Part shown: positions 35,871 through 44,675 of the stretch, in pieces
Layout of the letters: every line of letters starts with the position of its first letter
Numbering within the stretch: the first letter of the stretch is position 1
Assembly (NCBI RefSeq): GCF_019218265.1
Contig: NZ_JAHUZE010000004.1
Span: 164,001 to 228,000 of the forward strand
Length of the DNA stretch: 64,000 bases
Source of the DNA: Maritimibacter dapengensis
Lineage (GTDB): Bacteria > Pseudomonadota > Alphaproteobacteria > Rhodobacterales > Rhodobacteraceae
Direction of reading: 5' to 3'
Translations under genes and position numbers: made by a program
Notes under the pieces: generated by a model
Seen by the model: only the letters and a program-made list of their open reading frames with translations
What the model was told of the DNA's origin: nothing
Databases searched by the model: none

Positions 35871-37693
35871 CTCCTGTCGTCCTGTGCCTCAACCGCTCCG
35901 GCGAACCCACGGCGCACCGCATCGCCGCCGCGATCGGCGCGCAGGTGCATGGGCGCGAGGGCCGCGTGGACAAGGCCGACGCCTTCTTCCCGAACGCGCT
36001 CGACCATGCCCGTGACCTGTTCGCCGCCGGAACGCCCATCATCGGTGTCTGCGCCTCCGGCATCCTGATCCGCGCCGTCGCCCCGATCCTCGCCGATAAG
36101 CGCAACGAGCCGCCGGTTCTCTCCGTGTCAGACGACGCAAGCGTGGTCATACCGCTTCTGGGTGGTCATCGTGGCGCAAACCGCATGGCGACAGAGATCG
36201 CCGAAATCCTCGACGCAAAGGCCGCCGTGACCACCGCGGGCGACATCGCCATCGGCGTTGCTCTCGACGTGCCGCCTGCTGGCTACCGCCTTTCCAACCC
36301 CGAAGACGCAAAATCCGTCATGGCCGCGCTGTTGGCGGGCGACGGGCTGACGGTAAAGGGCGAAAACATCTTCGGGCTGGAGGACACTCGCGGCGCCGTG
36401 ACGCTCTCTGTGACCGATGCCCCGGAAGCAGGCGACGCGAGCTGTCTCGTATACCATCCGCAAGCGTATGTTCTGGGCGTCGGCTGCGCACGAAACGCCG
36501 ACCCTGACGAGCTGCGCGCGCTTGTCGATGACACCCTGAGCCAGGCGAACATCGCCCCCGGCGCGCTCGCTGCCATTGCAACGCTCGACCTGAAAGGCGA
36601 CGAACCCGCCATGAACGCGCTCGCCCGCGACTTCGGCGTGCCCCTGCGCCTGTTCTCGGCACAAGAGCTGGAGGCGATGACGCCCCGTCTCGCCAACCCG
36701 TCCGACGTGGTGTTCGCCGAGGTCGGCACCCACGGTGTGTCGGAAGCCGCTGCGCTCGCCTGCGCCGGTGCGGGTGCGGCGCTGACGGTCGAGAAGGTCA
36801 AGACCGCCAACACCACCTGCGCGCTCGCCAAAGCCCCCGCGCCGATCATCGACCTGCCGGGCCGCGCCCGTGGCCGCCTGTCGATCATCGGCATCGGGCC
36901 GGGGCAGGCGACATGGCGAACTCCGGAAGCCTCGCGCCTGATTCAGGAGGCAAAGGAACTCGTGGGCTACGGACTCTACATCGACCTGCTCGGACCGCTG
37001 GCGGCGGGCAAGACCCGCACGGACTATCCGCTTGGCGGCGAAGAAGATCGTTGCCGCTATGCGCTTGAACAGGCCGGCAAGGGTAAGAACGTCGCGCTGA
37101 TTTGTTCAGGCGATGCAGGCATTTACGCCATGGGCGCGCTGGTTTTCGAACTGCTCGACCGTGACCCCGACGCTTCCGGTGTCTCCGACGCGGCGCGGCG
37201 CGTGGAGGTGATCTCCACCCCCGGTGTGTCCGCGTTGCAGGGGGCCGCCGCGCGGGCAGGCGCACCACTGGGCCACGACTTCTGCGCCATTTCGCTGTCC
37301 GATCTGCTCACGCCACGCAAAGACATCGTGAAACGACTGAAAGCTGCCGCCGAAGGCGATTTCGTGATCGCTTTCTACAATCCGGTATCAAAGCGTCGCC
37401 GCACTCTTCTGGCCGAGGCACGAGACATTCTCCTCTCGCATCGTCCCGACGACACGCCCGTGTTACTGGCCTCCTCGCTTGGACGGCCCGAGGAAAACAT
37501 ACGCTACCGTAGGCTCTCGGAGCTAGATGTGGACGAAGTCGATATGCTCACCGTGGTGCTCGTCGGCTCGTCTCATTCCCGTCTCGCCCAGCTTGGCGAA
37601 GGCCCTCGCATGTTCACGCCCCGCGGCTACGCCCGGCGAATCGATGGCGATCTGGCCGAGGTCGGCAACCGACACCTGGAGGACACCCAATGA
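35861..37693 (+). CDS. cobJ: CbiG-CobJ fusion: cobalamin biosynthesis protein plus precorrin-3B C17-methyltransferase
   Basis: A 610-residue two-part protein. Residues 1 to about 340 are CbiG-like: a mid segment GVCASGILIRAVAPIL, LLGGHRGANRMATEIAEIL, then the CobE-type part with VLGVGCARNADPDELR. From about 345, LSIIGIGPGQATWRTPEA starts a full tetrapyrrole methylase of the CobJ/CbiH type with VGYGLYIDLL, ALICSGDAGIYAMG and FVIAFYNPVSKRR. CobJ methylates C-17 and contracts the ring. CbiG is known from the anaerobic route, where it opens the lactone; here it sits in an aerobic-type operon. Start overlaps cobI by 10 nt. Confidence 0.92.
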   Translation: MAVTPVVLCLNRSGEPTAHRIAAAIGAQVHGREGRVDKADAFFPNALDHARDLFAAGTPIIGVCASGILIRAVAPILADKRNEPPVLSVSDDASVVIPLLGGHRGANRMATEIAEILDAKAAVTTAGDIAIGVALDVPPAGYRLSNPEDAKSVMAALLAGDGLTVKGENIFGLEDTRGAVTLSVTDAPEAGDASCLVYHPQAYVLGVGCARNADPDELRALVDDTLSQANIAPGALAAIATLDLKGDEPAMNALARDFGVPLRLFSAQELEAMTPRLANPSDVVFAEVGTHGVSEAAALACAGAGAALTVEKVKTANTTCALAKAPAPIIDLPGRARGRLSIIGIGPGQATWRTPEASRLIQEAKELVGYGLYIDLLGPLAAGKTRTDYPLGGEEDRCRYALEQAGKGKNVALICSGDAGIYAMGALVFELLDRDPDASGVSDAARRVEVISTPGVSALQGAAARAGAPLGHDFCAISLSDLLTPRKDIVKRLKAAAEGDFVIAFYNPVSKRRRTLLAEARDILLSHRPDDTPVLLASSLGRPEENIRYRRLSELDVDEVDMLTVVLVGSSHSRLAQLGEGPRMFTPRGYARRIDGDLAEVGNRHLEDTQ

Positions 37694-38481
37694 CCGTCTA
37701 TTTCATCGGCGCCGGCCCGGGCGACCCCGAACTCCTGACGCTCAAGGCGCAGCGCATCATCGGCGAATGCCCCGTGTGTCTTTATGCAGGGTCTCTGGTT
37801 CCGCCCGAAGTCGTCGCCTGTGCGCCTGAAGGTGCCCGCGTGCTGGACACTGCGGCCATGACGCTCGACGACACCCACGCCGAAATCGTGGCGGCCCACC
37901 AGAGGGGCGAGGACGTGGCGCGCGTCCATTCCGGCGACCCGTCGCTCTACGGCGCAATCGCCGAGCAGATCCGCCGCCTCCGGGCTGACGGCATCGACTA
38001 CCAGATCGTTCCCGGCGTCCCCGCCTACGCCGCCGCAGCTGCCGCGCTGGGACAGGAGCTGACAATTCCAGAAATTGCGCAAAGCATTGTTCTGACACGC
38101 GTTTCGATGCAGTCGACCTCCATGCCCGAAGGTGAAACGCTCGAGAATTTCGCCCGCACCGGCGCGACCCTCGCCATCCACCTCGGCGTGCGCAACATGC
38201 GCGAGATCGAGCGCATCCTGACCCCGCATTACGGCGCAGATTGCCCGGTGGTGGTCGCCTACCGCGTCGGCTGGCCCGACCAGATGCTCATTCGCGGCAC
38301 GCTCGAAGACATTCGCCTGAAGGTTCGCAAAGAGAAAATCACGCGCACTGCGCTGATCCTCGTCGGTCCTGCGCTCGGCAATGTCCGCGACTTCAAGGAC
38401 AGCGCACTCTACGACCCTACGCAACCGCATGTTCTTCGTCCGGTGGTCGGAGTCGACCTGATCGAAGAAAACAACACCTGA
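37690..38481 (+). CDS. cobM: Precorrin-4 C11-methyltransferase
   Basis: A 263-residue methylase: VYFIGAGPGDPELLTLKAQ start, VARVHSGDPSLYGAIAEQ, VPGVPAYAAAAAALGQEL and LTRVSMQSTSMPEGETLE, which together point to CobM/CbiF. It adds the C-11 methyl group. Start overlaps the cobJ stop (ATGA). It is the last gene of the operon; cobK, cobF and cobG/cobZ genes are not seen in this window. Confidence 0.95.
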   Translation: MTVYFIGAGPGDPELLTLKAQRIIGECPVCLYAGSLVPPEVVACAPEGARVLDTAAMTLDDTHAEIVAAHQRGEDVARVHSGDPSLYGAIAEQIRRLRADGIDYQIVPGVPAYAAAAAALGQELTIPEIAQSIVLTRVSMQSTSMPEGETLENFARTGATLAIHLGVRNMREIERILTPHYGADCPVVVAYRVGWPDQMLIRGTLEDIRLKVRKEKITRTALILVGPALGNVRDFKDSALYDPTQPHVLRPVVGVDLIEENNT

Positions 38482-38561
38482 CCGGGAACCAATGTGTTTC
38501 GCCTCGGTTAACTTGACGGAAAACACATTTCCGCCATGATTGAAGGCCGGAGGGCAAGGTA

Positions 38562-38906
38562 ATGGATTCAATTTCAAAAGAATTATTGGAAAATCTGCAT
38601 AAAGCGCAGAAAGCAAAAGCGAAAAAACAAGCGCGGATGCGCGTCCAGGTCGGGGAGAATTCTTACCCCGTGCTCGACTATTCCGGCACCGGCTTCGCGC
38701 TCGACATCGAAGACGCGCCGCATCTGCGCGGCCTGGTCGATCTCTACGCGGGACCGAACCATCTCTATGAATGCCTGATCGTCGCGTCCGAGGCGGATGG
38801 GCCGCTGATGAGGTATGACTTCAAGCGCGCGACAGCCGCAACGGACAAGGCGCCTCTGGATTACGCCCGCGACCCGGACGCTCCGGTGGCACTCTTGCCG
38901 CGCTGA
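38562..38906 (+). CDS. Conserved hypothetical protein, possibly PilZ-like
   Basis: A 114-residue protein with a very basic N-terminal helix (KAQKAKAKKQARMRV), then a beta-rich part: VQVGENSYPVLDYSGTGFALD and LYECLIVASEADGPLMRYDF. The YSGTGFAL turn recalls PilZ domains, but the RxxxR c-di-GMP motif is not evident, so binding is doubtful. AGGGCAAGGTA precedes the ATG. The N-terminal 30 codons are AT-richer than the surroundings. It converges with the MalY-type gene. Confidence 0.6.
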   Translation: MDSISKELLENLHKAQKAKAKKQARMRVQVGENSYPVLDYSGTGFALDIEDAPHLRGLVDLYAGPNHLYECLIVASEADGPLMRYDFKRATAATDKAPLDYARDPDAPVALLPR

Positions 38907-38909
38907 AGG

Positions 38910-40085
38910 CTACTGCAGATCCCGGAACGCGGCCCGCATCCGGCGACATGCGTCGATCACGACGGATCGGGGCGTGGCGAAGTTGAACCTGAGAAAGGCC
39001 TCGCCCCCGGTCCCAAAGCTCGGACCGTGGTTGACCGCGATTTTCGCGCCCGCCTCGACGCGCCGGGTGAAGTCCTGCCGACTCATGCCGGTTCGTGAGA
39101 AATCGACCCAGGCGAGGTACGTTGCCTCCATCTTCATGCTCCGAACGCCGGGGATGGAATTCAACCCAGCATCGAGCACGTCGCGGTTCCCGTCGAGATA
39201 CGTCACCAACGCGTCGACCCATTTCGCCCCTTCCGGAGTATAGGCCGCTTCGGTCATGATCATGCCGAAGGAGTTGGGAGACATGCCCATCGCCGACATC
39301 TGCGCCGCGAATTTCGCGCGAAGATCTGGGCTCTCAATGATGACATTTCCGCAATGCGCCCCGGCGATGTTGAAGGTCTTCGTCGGCGCGGTCATCATCA
39401 CAAGCCGGTCCGCGACTCCCTCGATCAGCGCCATCGGAACATGGGTGTGCCCGTCATAGACGAGATCGTGATGCACTTCGTCTGACACGAGGATCAGGTC
39501 ATGACGCTTCGCAAACGCGGCGACGCCCTCCAGCTCTTCACGCGTCCACACCCGGCCACCCGGGTTGTGCGGCGAGCACAGGATGATCATGCGCTCCCGC
39601 CCGGTCATCTGCGCGTCCCACGCGTCGAAATCCATCGTGTAGCGCCCGTGATCCAACGACAATTCACATTCGACGACCTCGCGCCCTGACGCCCGGATCA
39701 CGCGCGAAAACGCGTGATAAACCGGCGTCATCAGGACCACGCCGTCTCCCGGCTCGGTGAAGGCCTGAAGACACAGCGCCGTCCCGTTCACCAAACCATG
39801 CGTCGTGAACACCCAATTCGGCTCGATCTGCCAGCCATGCCGATGGCGCATCCACCATTCGATCGAGGCGAGATAGCTCTCGTCATCGCCGTAATACCCA
39901 TAGACTCCGACGCGTCGCATCTCGTCCAGCGCCCGTTGGATCGGCGGGGCGGCCCGGAAATCCATATCCGCGACCCACATGGCGATGCCGTCTTGCGGCG
40001 AGACGCCGTAGAGCATCTCCATCTTGTCCCATTTGCCGGAATGGGTGCCGACGCGGTTGATGACCTGATCGAAATCGTAATCCAT
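38910..40085 (-). CDS. MalY/PatB family PLP-dependent C-S lyase
   Basis: A 391-residue fold-type I PLP enzyme. Visible are GIAMWVADMDFRAAPPI at the N-terminus, YGYYGDDESYLASIEWW, the PHNPGGRVWTREELE segment, VSDEVHHDLVYDGH, and the PLP lysine in MTAPTKTFNIAGAHCGN. These fit MalY/PatB cystathionine beta-lyases, which cleave C-S bonds of cystathionine and cysteine conjugates; PatB relatives also accept other amino acids. The ATG at 40085 follows GAAGGAGTGCAC; a frame eight codons longer is less likely. Monocistronic, divergent from def. Confidence 0.9.
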   Translation of the reverse strand: MDYDFDQVINRVGTHSGKWDKMEMLYGVSPQDGIAMWVADMDFRAAPPIQRALDEMRRVGVYGYYGDDESYLASIEWWMRHRHGWQIEPNWVFTTHGLVNGTALCLQAFTEPGDGVVLMTPVYHAFSRVIRASGREVVECELSLDHGRYTMDFDAWDAQMTGRERMIILCSPHNPGGRVWTREELEGVAAFAKRHDLILVSDEVHHDLVYDGHTHVPMALIEGVADRLVMMTAPTKTFNIAGAHCGNVIIESPDLRAKFAAQMSAMGMSPNSFGMIMTEAAYTPEGAKWVDALVTYLDGNRDVLDAGLNSIPGVRSMKMEATYLAWVDFSRTGMSRQDFTRRVEAGAKIAVNHGPSFGTGGEAFLRFNFATPRSVVIDACRRMRAAFRDLQ

Positions 40086-40168
40086 GTGCACTCCTTCATC
40101 GCGCGCCAAGCTAACCGCGCGCGCGGCAGGTGCAAGGTGACATTGCGCTTTTGTGAGGCGTGCCCTAA

Positions 40169-40699
40169 ATGAACCGCATGACGACGAAGACGATCCTCAT
40201 CCACCCCGATCCGCGCCTGAAAAAGGTGTGTGATCCCGTGGCCGACGTGTCGGACGAGCTGCGCAAGCTCGCCGACGATATGCTCGAGACCATGTATGAC
40301 GCGCCGGGCATCGGACTGGCCGCGCCGCAGGTCGGCGTGTTGTCTCGGCTGATCGTTCTTGATTGCATCAAGGAGGAAGGCGATCCGCCACAGCCCATGG
40401 CGATGTTCAACCCCGAGATCCTCGCGTCTTCGGATGAGACCAACGTCTACGAAGAGGGCTGCCTGTCGATCCCCGACCAATATGCCGAAGTGACCCGACC
40501 CGCCGAAGTCTCGGTGCGCTGGCTGGATCGCAACGGCAATGAGCGCGAACAGGATTTCGAGGGCCTCTGGGCGACCTGCGTCCAGCACGAGATCGACCAC
40601 CTGAACGGCAAGCTCTTCATCGACCACCTGTCGCCGATGAAGCGGCAGATGATCACCCGCAAATCCCAAAAGATGAAACGCGAACGAGCGCGGGTCTGA
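40169..40699 (+). CDS. def: Peptide deformylase (active form)
   Basis: A 176-residue metalloenzyme that removes the formyl group from new proteins. All three signatures are intact: GIGLAAPQVG (48-57), EGCLSIPD with metal-binding Cys98, and QHEIDHLNG with His140, catalytic Glu141 and His144. It is first in a def-def2-fmt unit with a 3-nt gap to the second deformylase gene, linking the removal and addition of the formyl group. Confidence 0.96.
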   Translation: MNRMTTKTILIHPDPRLKKVCDPVADVSDELRKLADDMLETMYDAPGIGLAAPQVGVLSRLIVLDCIKEEGDPPQPMAMFNPEILASSDETNVYEEGCLSIPDQYAEVTRPAEVSVRWLDRNGNEREQDFEGLWATCVQHEIDHLNGKLFIDHLSPMKRQMITRKSQKMKRERARV

Positions 40700-40702
40700 C
40701 AC

Positions 40703-41200
40703 ATGGGGCATCGTCCCTTCGTCATGTGGCCCGACAAACGCTTGCGGACGCCCGCCGAAGAGGTTGCGACCGTCACCGACGAAGTGCGCGCGATCTGGGA
40801 TGAGATGATTGAGGCGATGGACGCCATGCCCGGGGTCGGCCTTGCTGCCGTTCAACTCGGGATCATGAAGCGACTTGCCGTCGTCGACGCATCTGACGAA
40901 CGCGGGAAGGCGGTGCGCATGGCCAACCCCGAAGTGCTGCACGCAAGCGTTCAGCTCCGCGAGCATCAGGAAGCCTCGCCGAACCTGCCCGGCGTCTCCG
41001 CCGTGATCTCACGCCCCCGCGCGGTGACCATCGCCTATCTCGATGAAACCGGGGAGCGGGTCGAGCGGGATTTCGTCGGGCTCTGGGCGACCAGCGTCCA
41101 ACACCAGATCGACCACGTGAACGGCAGGATGTATTTCGACACCCTGTCGAAACTGAAACGCGACCGCTTGATCGCGAAGGCGCGGAAGGTGCGGCGATGA
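40703..41200 (+). CDS. Peptide deformylase-like protein lacking catalytic residues
   Basis: A 165-residue deformylase fold related to the preceding gene, but with the active site changed. GIGLAAPQVG reads [17 protein letters not shown] reads EASPNLPG (Ser92 in place of the metal cysteine), and QHEIDH reads QHQIDH (Gln135 in place of the catalytic Glu). The two metal histidines (134, 138) remain. Such type III deformylase paralogues beside def occur in alphaproteobacteria and are thought to be inactive or to have another role. It overlaps fmt by 4 nt (ATGA). Confidence 0.88.
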   Translation: MGHRPFVMWPDKRLRTPAEEVATVTDEVRAIWDEMIEAMDAMPGVGLAAVQLGIMKRLAVVDASDERGKAVRMANPEVLHASVQLREHQEASPNLPGVSAVISRPRAVTIAYLDETGERVERDFVGLWATSVQHQIDHVNGRMYFDTLSKLKRDRLIAKARKVRR

Positions 41201-42099
41201 AGATCGTATTCATGGGAAGCCCGGATTTCTCGGTCCCGGTGCTCGATGCGCTCGTCGAGGCTGGCCACGAGGTCGTCTGCGTCTACTCCCAACCGCCCCG
41301 AGCGGCGGGGCGCGGGAAGAAGGATCGTCCGACCCCGGTTCATGCCCGCGCCGAGGCGCTGGGCATCGAGGTGCGCCACCCGTCCTCGCTCAAGGGTGCC
41401 GAAGCGCAGGCGGAGTTCGCCGCGCTCGACGCAGACGTTGCCGTCGCCGTGGCCTATGGCCTGATCCTGCCGCAGCCGGTCTTGGATGCACCCCGTCACG
41501 GCTGCCTGAACATCCACGCCTCACTCCTCCCGCGCTGGCGCGGCGCGGCCCCGATCCACCGCGCGATCATGGCGGGGGACGACAAGACGGGCGTTTGCAT
41601 CATGCAGATGGAGGCGGGCCTCGATACCGGCCCCGTGCTCCTCAGACGCGAAACGAACATCGGCGCCGACGAAACCACCGGCAGTCTGCATGACCGTTTG
41701 TCGGCCATGGGCGCTCACGCCATCGTCGAAGCCCTTGCGTCGCTCGACGATCTCGTGCCTGAACCACAACCCGAGAACGGCGTGACCTACGCCGAGAAAA
41801 TCGACAAATCCGAAGCCCGCGTGAATTGGGACCGGCCCGCCGCCGAGGTCAGCGCGCATATCCGAGGCCTCTCACCCTTTCCCGGCGCGTGGTGCGAAAT
41901 GGACGGCGAACGGATCAAGCTTCTGGGCGCGCGCGTTGTCGATCGACAAAGCGGTGATCCCGGCAAGTCGCTGGGCCCTTTACTCATTGCCTGCCGGGAT
42001 GGAGCGGTCACGATCACCCGCGCCCAGCGACCGGGCAAACGCGCGATGGAGGCCGACGAATTCCTGCGGGGTTTCGAGATGCCCGAGCGGGTGGACTAG
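41197..42099 (+). CDS. fmt: Methionyl-tRNA formyltransferase
   Basis: A 300-residue enzyme that formylates initiator Met-tRNA. Motifs are [17 protein letters not shown], the [11 protein letters not shown] loop, [20 protein letters not shown] with the catalytic Asn and His, and [12 protein letters not shown] with the Asp. The C-terminal OB-like domain starts near residue 205 ([10 protein letters not shown]). It starts in the stop of the second deformylase gene and ends in a 4-nt overlap with the convergent molybdoprotein gene. Confidence 0.96.
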   Translation: MKIVFMGSPDFSVPVLDALVEAGHEVVCVYSQPPRAAGRGKKDRPTPVHARAEALGIEVRHPSSLKGAEAQAEFAALDADVAVAVAYGLILPQPVLDAPRHGCLNIHASLLPRWRGAAPIHRAIMAGDDKTGVCIMQMEAGLDTGPVLLRRETNIGADETTGSLHDRLSAMGAHAIVEALASLDDLVPEPQPENGVTYAEKIDKSEARVNWDRPAAEVSAHIRGLSPFPGAWCEMDGERIKLLGARVVDRQSGDPGKSLGPLLIACRDGAVTITRAQRPGKRAMEADEFLRGFEMPERVD

Positions 42100-42848
42100 A
42101 TCCCGGCATACCATTCGTAGCCACGATCCTCCCAAAAGCCGCCTTTGCCGCCGCCAATCCCGGCAAGGCTTTCGACAAGCTCTATCTCCATGATGTATTT
42201 CGCATTCTTGTAGCCCAACTGCCGCTCGACGCGAAGGCGGATCGGGGCGCCGTGGCCCACCGGCAAGTCCTGATCGTTCATCCCGTAGGCAAGGATGGTT
42301 TGGGGGTGATAGGCGTCGACCATGTCGATGCTCTCGTAATAGAGAGACAGTCCGAAACGGTCGGCACAGCGGAACACCACGTATTTTGCATTGGGGTTCG
42401 GGCGCACCCGGTCGAGCAGGGCCGACAGGGGAACGCCGGTCCATTTTCCGATGGCGCTCCAACCTTCCACGCAGTCGTGGCGCGTGATCTGGGTGCGCGA
42501 CGGCATGGATTTCAGCGCTTCCAGCCCGAACTGTCCGGGCTGTGCCACCAGCCCCGAGACCTTCAGCTTCCAATCCGCGAAACCGCTCGCCTGTGCAGCC
42601 TTCCATTCGTCCGTCGAGCCCGACGTATTGCCGTTCGTCCTGAAATCCGGTGACATTTCGGCCTCGGAATACTCCCGAACGAGCGCGTCTCGGCCGACAA
42701 GCCGATGCGTGTTGTAAGCAAGCGTTTCGCCACCTTTCAGGACAAGGTCGCGAAAATCGGAGCTGACGGCCAGACCGCCGAAAGCTCCGGCAATCGTCGT
42801 ATAGCCCAGCCCAGTAATCAGGCGGCGGCGGGTTATCAAACGGCTCAT
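42096..42848 (-). CDS. Tat-exported molybdopterin-dependent oxidoreductase (sulfite oxidase fold)
   Basis: A 250-residue protein. The start [18 protein letters not shown] is a twin-arginine signal with a hydrophobic stretch but no clear cleavage site. The core is the sulfite-oxidase molybdopterin fold: [18 protein letters not shown] with the Mo-ligating cysteine, and [17 protein letters not shown]. It is shorter than MsrP (YedY). Its start overlaps the stop of the cytochrome b gene (ATGA), so the cytochrome should be its electron partner. The ATG at 42848 is chosen for the twin-Arg start. Substrate unknown. Confidence 0.88.
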   Translation of the reverse strand: MSRLITRRRLITGLGYTTIAGAFGGLAVSSDFRDLVLKGGETLAYNTHRLVGRDALVREYSEAEMSPDFRTNGNTSGSTDEWKAAQASGFADWKLKVSGLVAQPGQFGLEALKSMPSRTQITRHDCVEGWSAIGKWTGVPLSALLDRVRPNPNAKYVVFRCADRFGLSLYYESIDMVDAYHPQTILAYGMNDQDLPVGHGAPIRLRVERQLGYKNAKYIMEIELVESLAGIGGGKGGFWEDRGYEWYAGI

Positions 42849-43726
42849 GACCGGTCCTCCTTCGGCAGCCTGAACCACCCCGTCACCATGGATCTGATCT
42901 CGTTGATCGGTCCGGCGAGCACGACCATGATCAGGTGGATGGCGACGAAACCGACCAAGCCGAACGCGAAGATGAAATGAAGGGACCGCGCGGATTGACG
43001 CCCGCCAAACAGATCCAGCAGGATCGGCAACTTGGCGTTCAGGTTCGGTGACATTGTGAACCCGGTCAGGATGATGCCGGGAAAGAGCACGAGCAGCACG
43101 GCGAGATAAGTGAGTTTCTGCAATATGTTGTAGCGTGCCGCAGCTTCGCCCTTGGGAAACCGCAGGCGGGCATGGTTCTTGATGTCCTGCCAGACATGGC
43201 CGGGACTGAGTTCGCGGTTCACGGGCAACAGGTCACGGCGATGTGGTCCAAGGGCGCTTCCGACAAGATAAACGAACATCCCCACGGCCAGGACCCAGGC
43301 AAATGTCAGATGCCAGAGCCGCGCTCTTGCAAGGCTGTAGGTCGACGGTATCGTCGCCCACCAGGGAAAAGCCTGCGCCTGCAACTCCCCGTCGCGCGAC
43401 GTCCAGACGCCAAGCACACCCGTCGTCGTCACGTCGACATTGCCGACACGCAGATAACCCCGCGCATCCTCGTTCCCGATTTCCAGCCAGGCATAATCGG
43501 GGTTGGCTCCGTATTGACCCCAGTAAAGGCGCGGGTGCGCATTGAAGATCATAAGCCCGGACATGAGCATGATGACGAAGGTGGCAACGGTGGTCCAATG
43601 CCACAGCCGGGTGCCGGTCGAATGGCGATACACGGTCTCGCCATGCTTGCCGGTTTCTCGGAGATCCTTTTCCTCGGCCAAGCCGCCCTCGCTTTCAGAG
43701 TATCCCGCGATTGGCGCGGCACTCAT
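42845..43726 (-). CDS. Cytochrome b561-type membrane subunit, partner of the molybdoprotein
   Basis: A 293-residue protein with four membrane spans typical of the formate dehydrogenase gamma/b561 group: LWHWTTVATFVIMLMSGLMI, RLWHLTFAWVLAVGMFVYLV, LTYLAVLLVLFPGIILTGF and LHFIFAFGLVGFVAIHLIMV. Histidines in HSTGTRLWHW, RLWHL and LHFIF can bind two haems. It would pass electrons between the quinone pool and the periplasmic molybdoprotein. Between spans 1 and 2 lies a long periplasmic loop. It is first of the two-gene unit. Confidence 0.87.
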   Translation of the reverse strand: MSAAPIAGYSESEGGLAEEKDLRETGKHGETVYRHSTGTRLWHWTTVATFVIMLMSGLMIFNAHPRLYWGQYGANPDYAWLEIGNEDARGYLRVGNVDVTTTGVLGVWTSRDGELQAQAFPWWATIPSTYSLARARLWHLTFAWVLAVGMFVYLVGSALGPHRRDLLPVNRELSPGHVWQDIKNHARLRFPKGEAAARYNILQKLTYLAVLLVLFPGIILTGFTMSPNLNAKLPILLDLFGGRQSARSLHFIFAFGLVGFVAIHLIMVVLAGPINEIRSMVTGWFRLPKEDRS

Positions 43727-43833
43727 CAGGAACTAACGAGGCGGAGTGGGGAATAGTTTCAGCGTGTTACATCCGCCGAGGGTTTCGAACTGCGATGAGC
43801 CGCCCCGAACGGGCGCGCTATAACCCTCACGCA

Positions 43834-44406
43834 TTAACGGTTCGCGCCAGGCACCCAGAGTACATCGGCCGCGCCGTCTTCGTTCGCGGCACGCGAAGCG
43901 ACGAAGCACCAGTCGGACAGCCGGTTGAGGTATTTGATCGCCGCCGGGTTCACGTCTTCGCGCGTTGCGAGGTCCACTGCCAGCCGTTCGGCCCGGCGCG
44001 AGACCGTTCGCGCGAGGTGCAGATGCGCGGCGAGCGCGCTGCCGCCCGGAAGGATGAAGGACCGCAGCGGTTCGAGCGGCTTGTTCATCGCATCGATTTC
44101 CGCCTCGAGCCGCTCGACCTGCGCGTCGATCATGCGAAGTGGCGGGTACTCCGCCTTCGCGTCGTTGGCCATGTCGGGTCGACACAGATCCGCGCCAAGG
44201 TCGAACAGGTCGTTCTGAATGCGCGCGAGCGCCTCGTCCATTTCGCCGTCTGCATGAAGCCGGGCGAGTCCGATTGTCGCGTTGGTTTCGTCCACCGTGC
44301 CGTAGGCCTCGACCCTGAGATCGTGTTTCGACCGCCGCGTGCCGTCGCCCAGTGCGGTTTCGCCCTTGTCGCCGGTCCGGGTGTAGATCTTGTTCAGAAC
44401 GACCAT
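43834..44406 (-). CDS. Cob(I)yrinic acid a,c-diamide adenosyltransferase, PduO type
   Basis: A 190-residue enzyme that transfers the 5'-deoxyadenosyl group from ATP to cob(I)alamin or cob(I)yrinate diamide. Signatures are KIYTRTGDKGETALGDGTR at the N-terminus (ATP binding), VEAYGTVDETNA, and SRRAERLAVDL near the C-terminus. This is the PduO/ATR fold, not the CobA/BtuR P-loop type. It is preceded by GAGGAGGCTGAGA and lies 2 nt behind the small twin-membrane gene. It completes the corrin genes at 31-38 kb. Confidence 0.93.
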   Translation of the reverse strand: MVVLNKIYTRTGDKGETALGDGTRRSKHDLRVEAYGTVDETNATIGLARLHADGEMDEALARIQNDLFDLGADLCRPDMANDAKAEYPPLRMIDAQVERLEAEIDAMNKPLEPLRSFILPGGSALAAHLHLARTVSRRAERLAVDLATREDVNPAAIKYLNRLSDWCFVASRAANEDGAADVLWVPGANR

Positions 44407-44408
44407 TC

Positions 44409-44612
44409 TCAGCCTCCTCGCCGGATCCAGACGAAGAGCAGGATCAGCGCGATCGCCACCGCCTGCGCATAGATCCGGTATCGCATGATCCGGTTGGCGT
44501 GTTTCTTGTTGAAATCCCCGCCCTTCGCGAAGCCGCCGATCCCCGTGAGCAGGATGATCGCAACCACGGCGACGGCCACGAGGACCACGATCAATAGCGG
44601 GTCTTGGAACAT
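44409..44612 (-). CDS. Twin-transmembrane protein (HIG1-like)
   Basis: A 67-residue membrane protein with two spans, LLIVVLVAVAVVAIILLTGIG and YRIYAQAVAIALILLFVWI, joined by a basic loop KGGDFNKKHANRIMRYR. The NRxMRxR loop and size match small twin-transmembrane (HIG1-domain) proteins that in other bacteria associate with respiratory complexes. It sits just upstream of the adenosyltransferase gene; this pairing recurs in the Rhodobacteraceae, for reasons unknown to me. Confidence 0.75.
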   Translation of the reverse strand: MFQDPLLIVVLVAVAVVAIILLTGIGGFAKGGDFNKKHANRIMRYRIYAQAVAIALILLFVWIRRGG

Positions 44613-44675
44613 GTCACAGCCTTTCGTTTCGCCGTTACCTACACTACGCGCGGACCGGGGGCGAGGTTCAAACTG

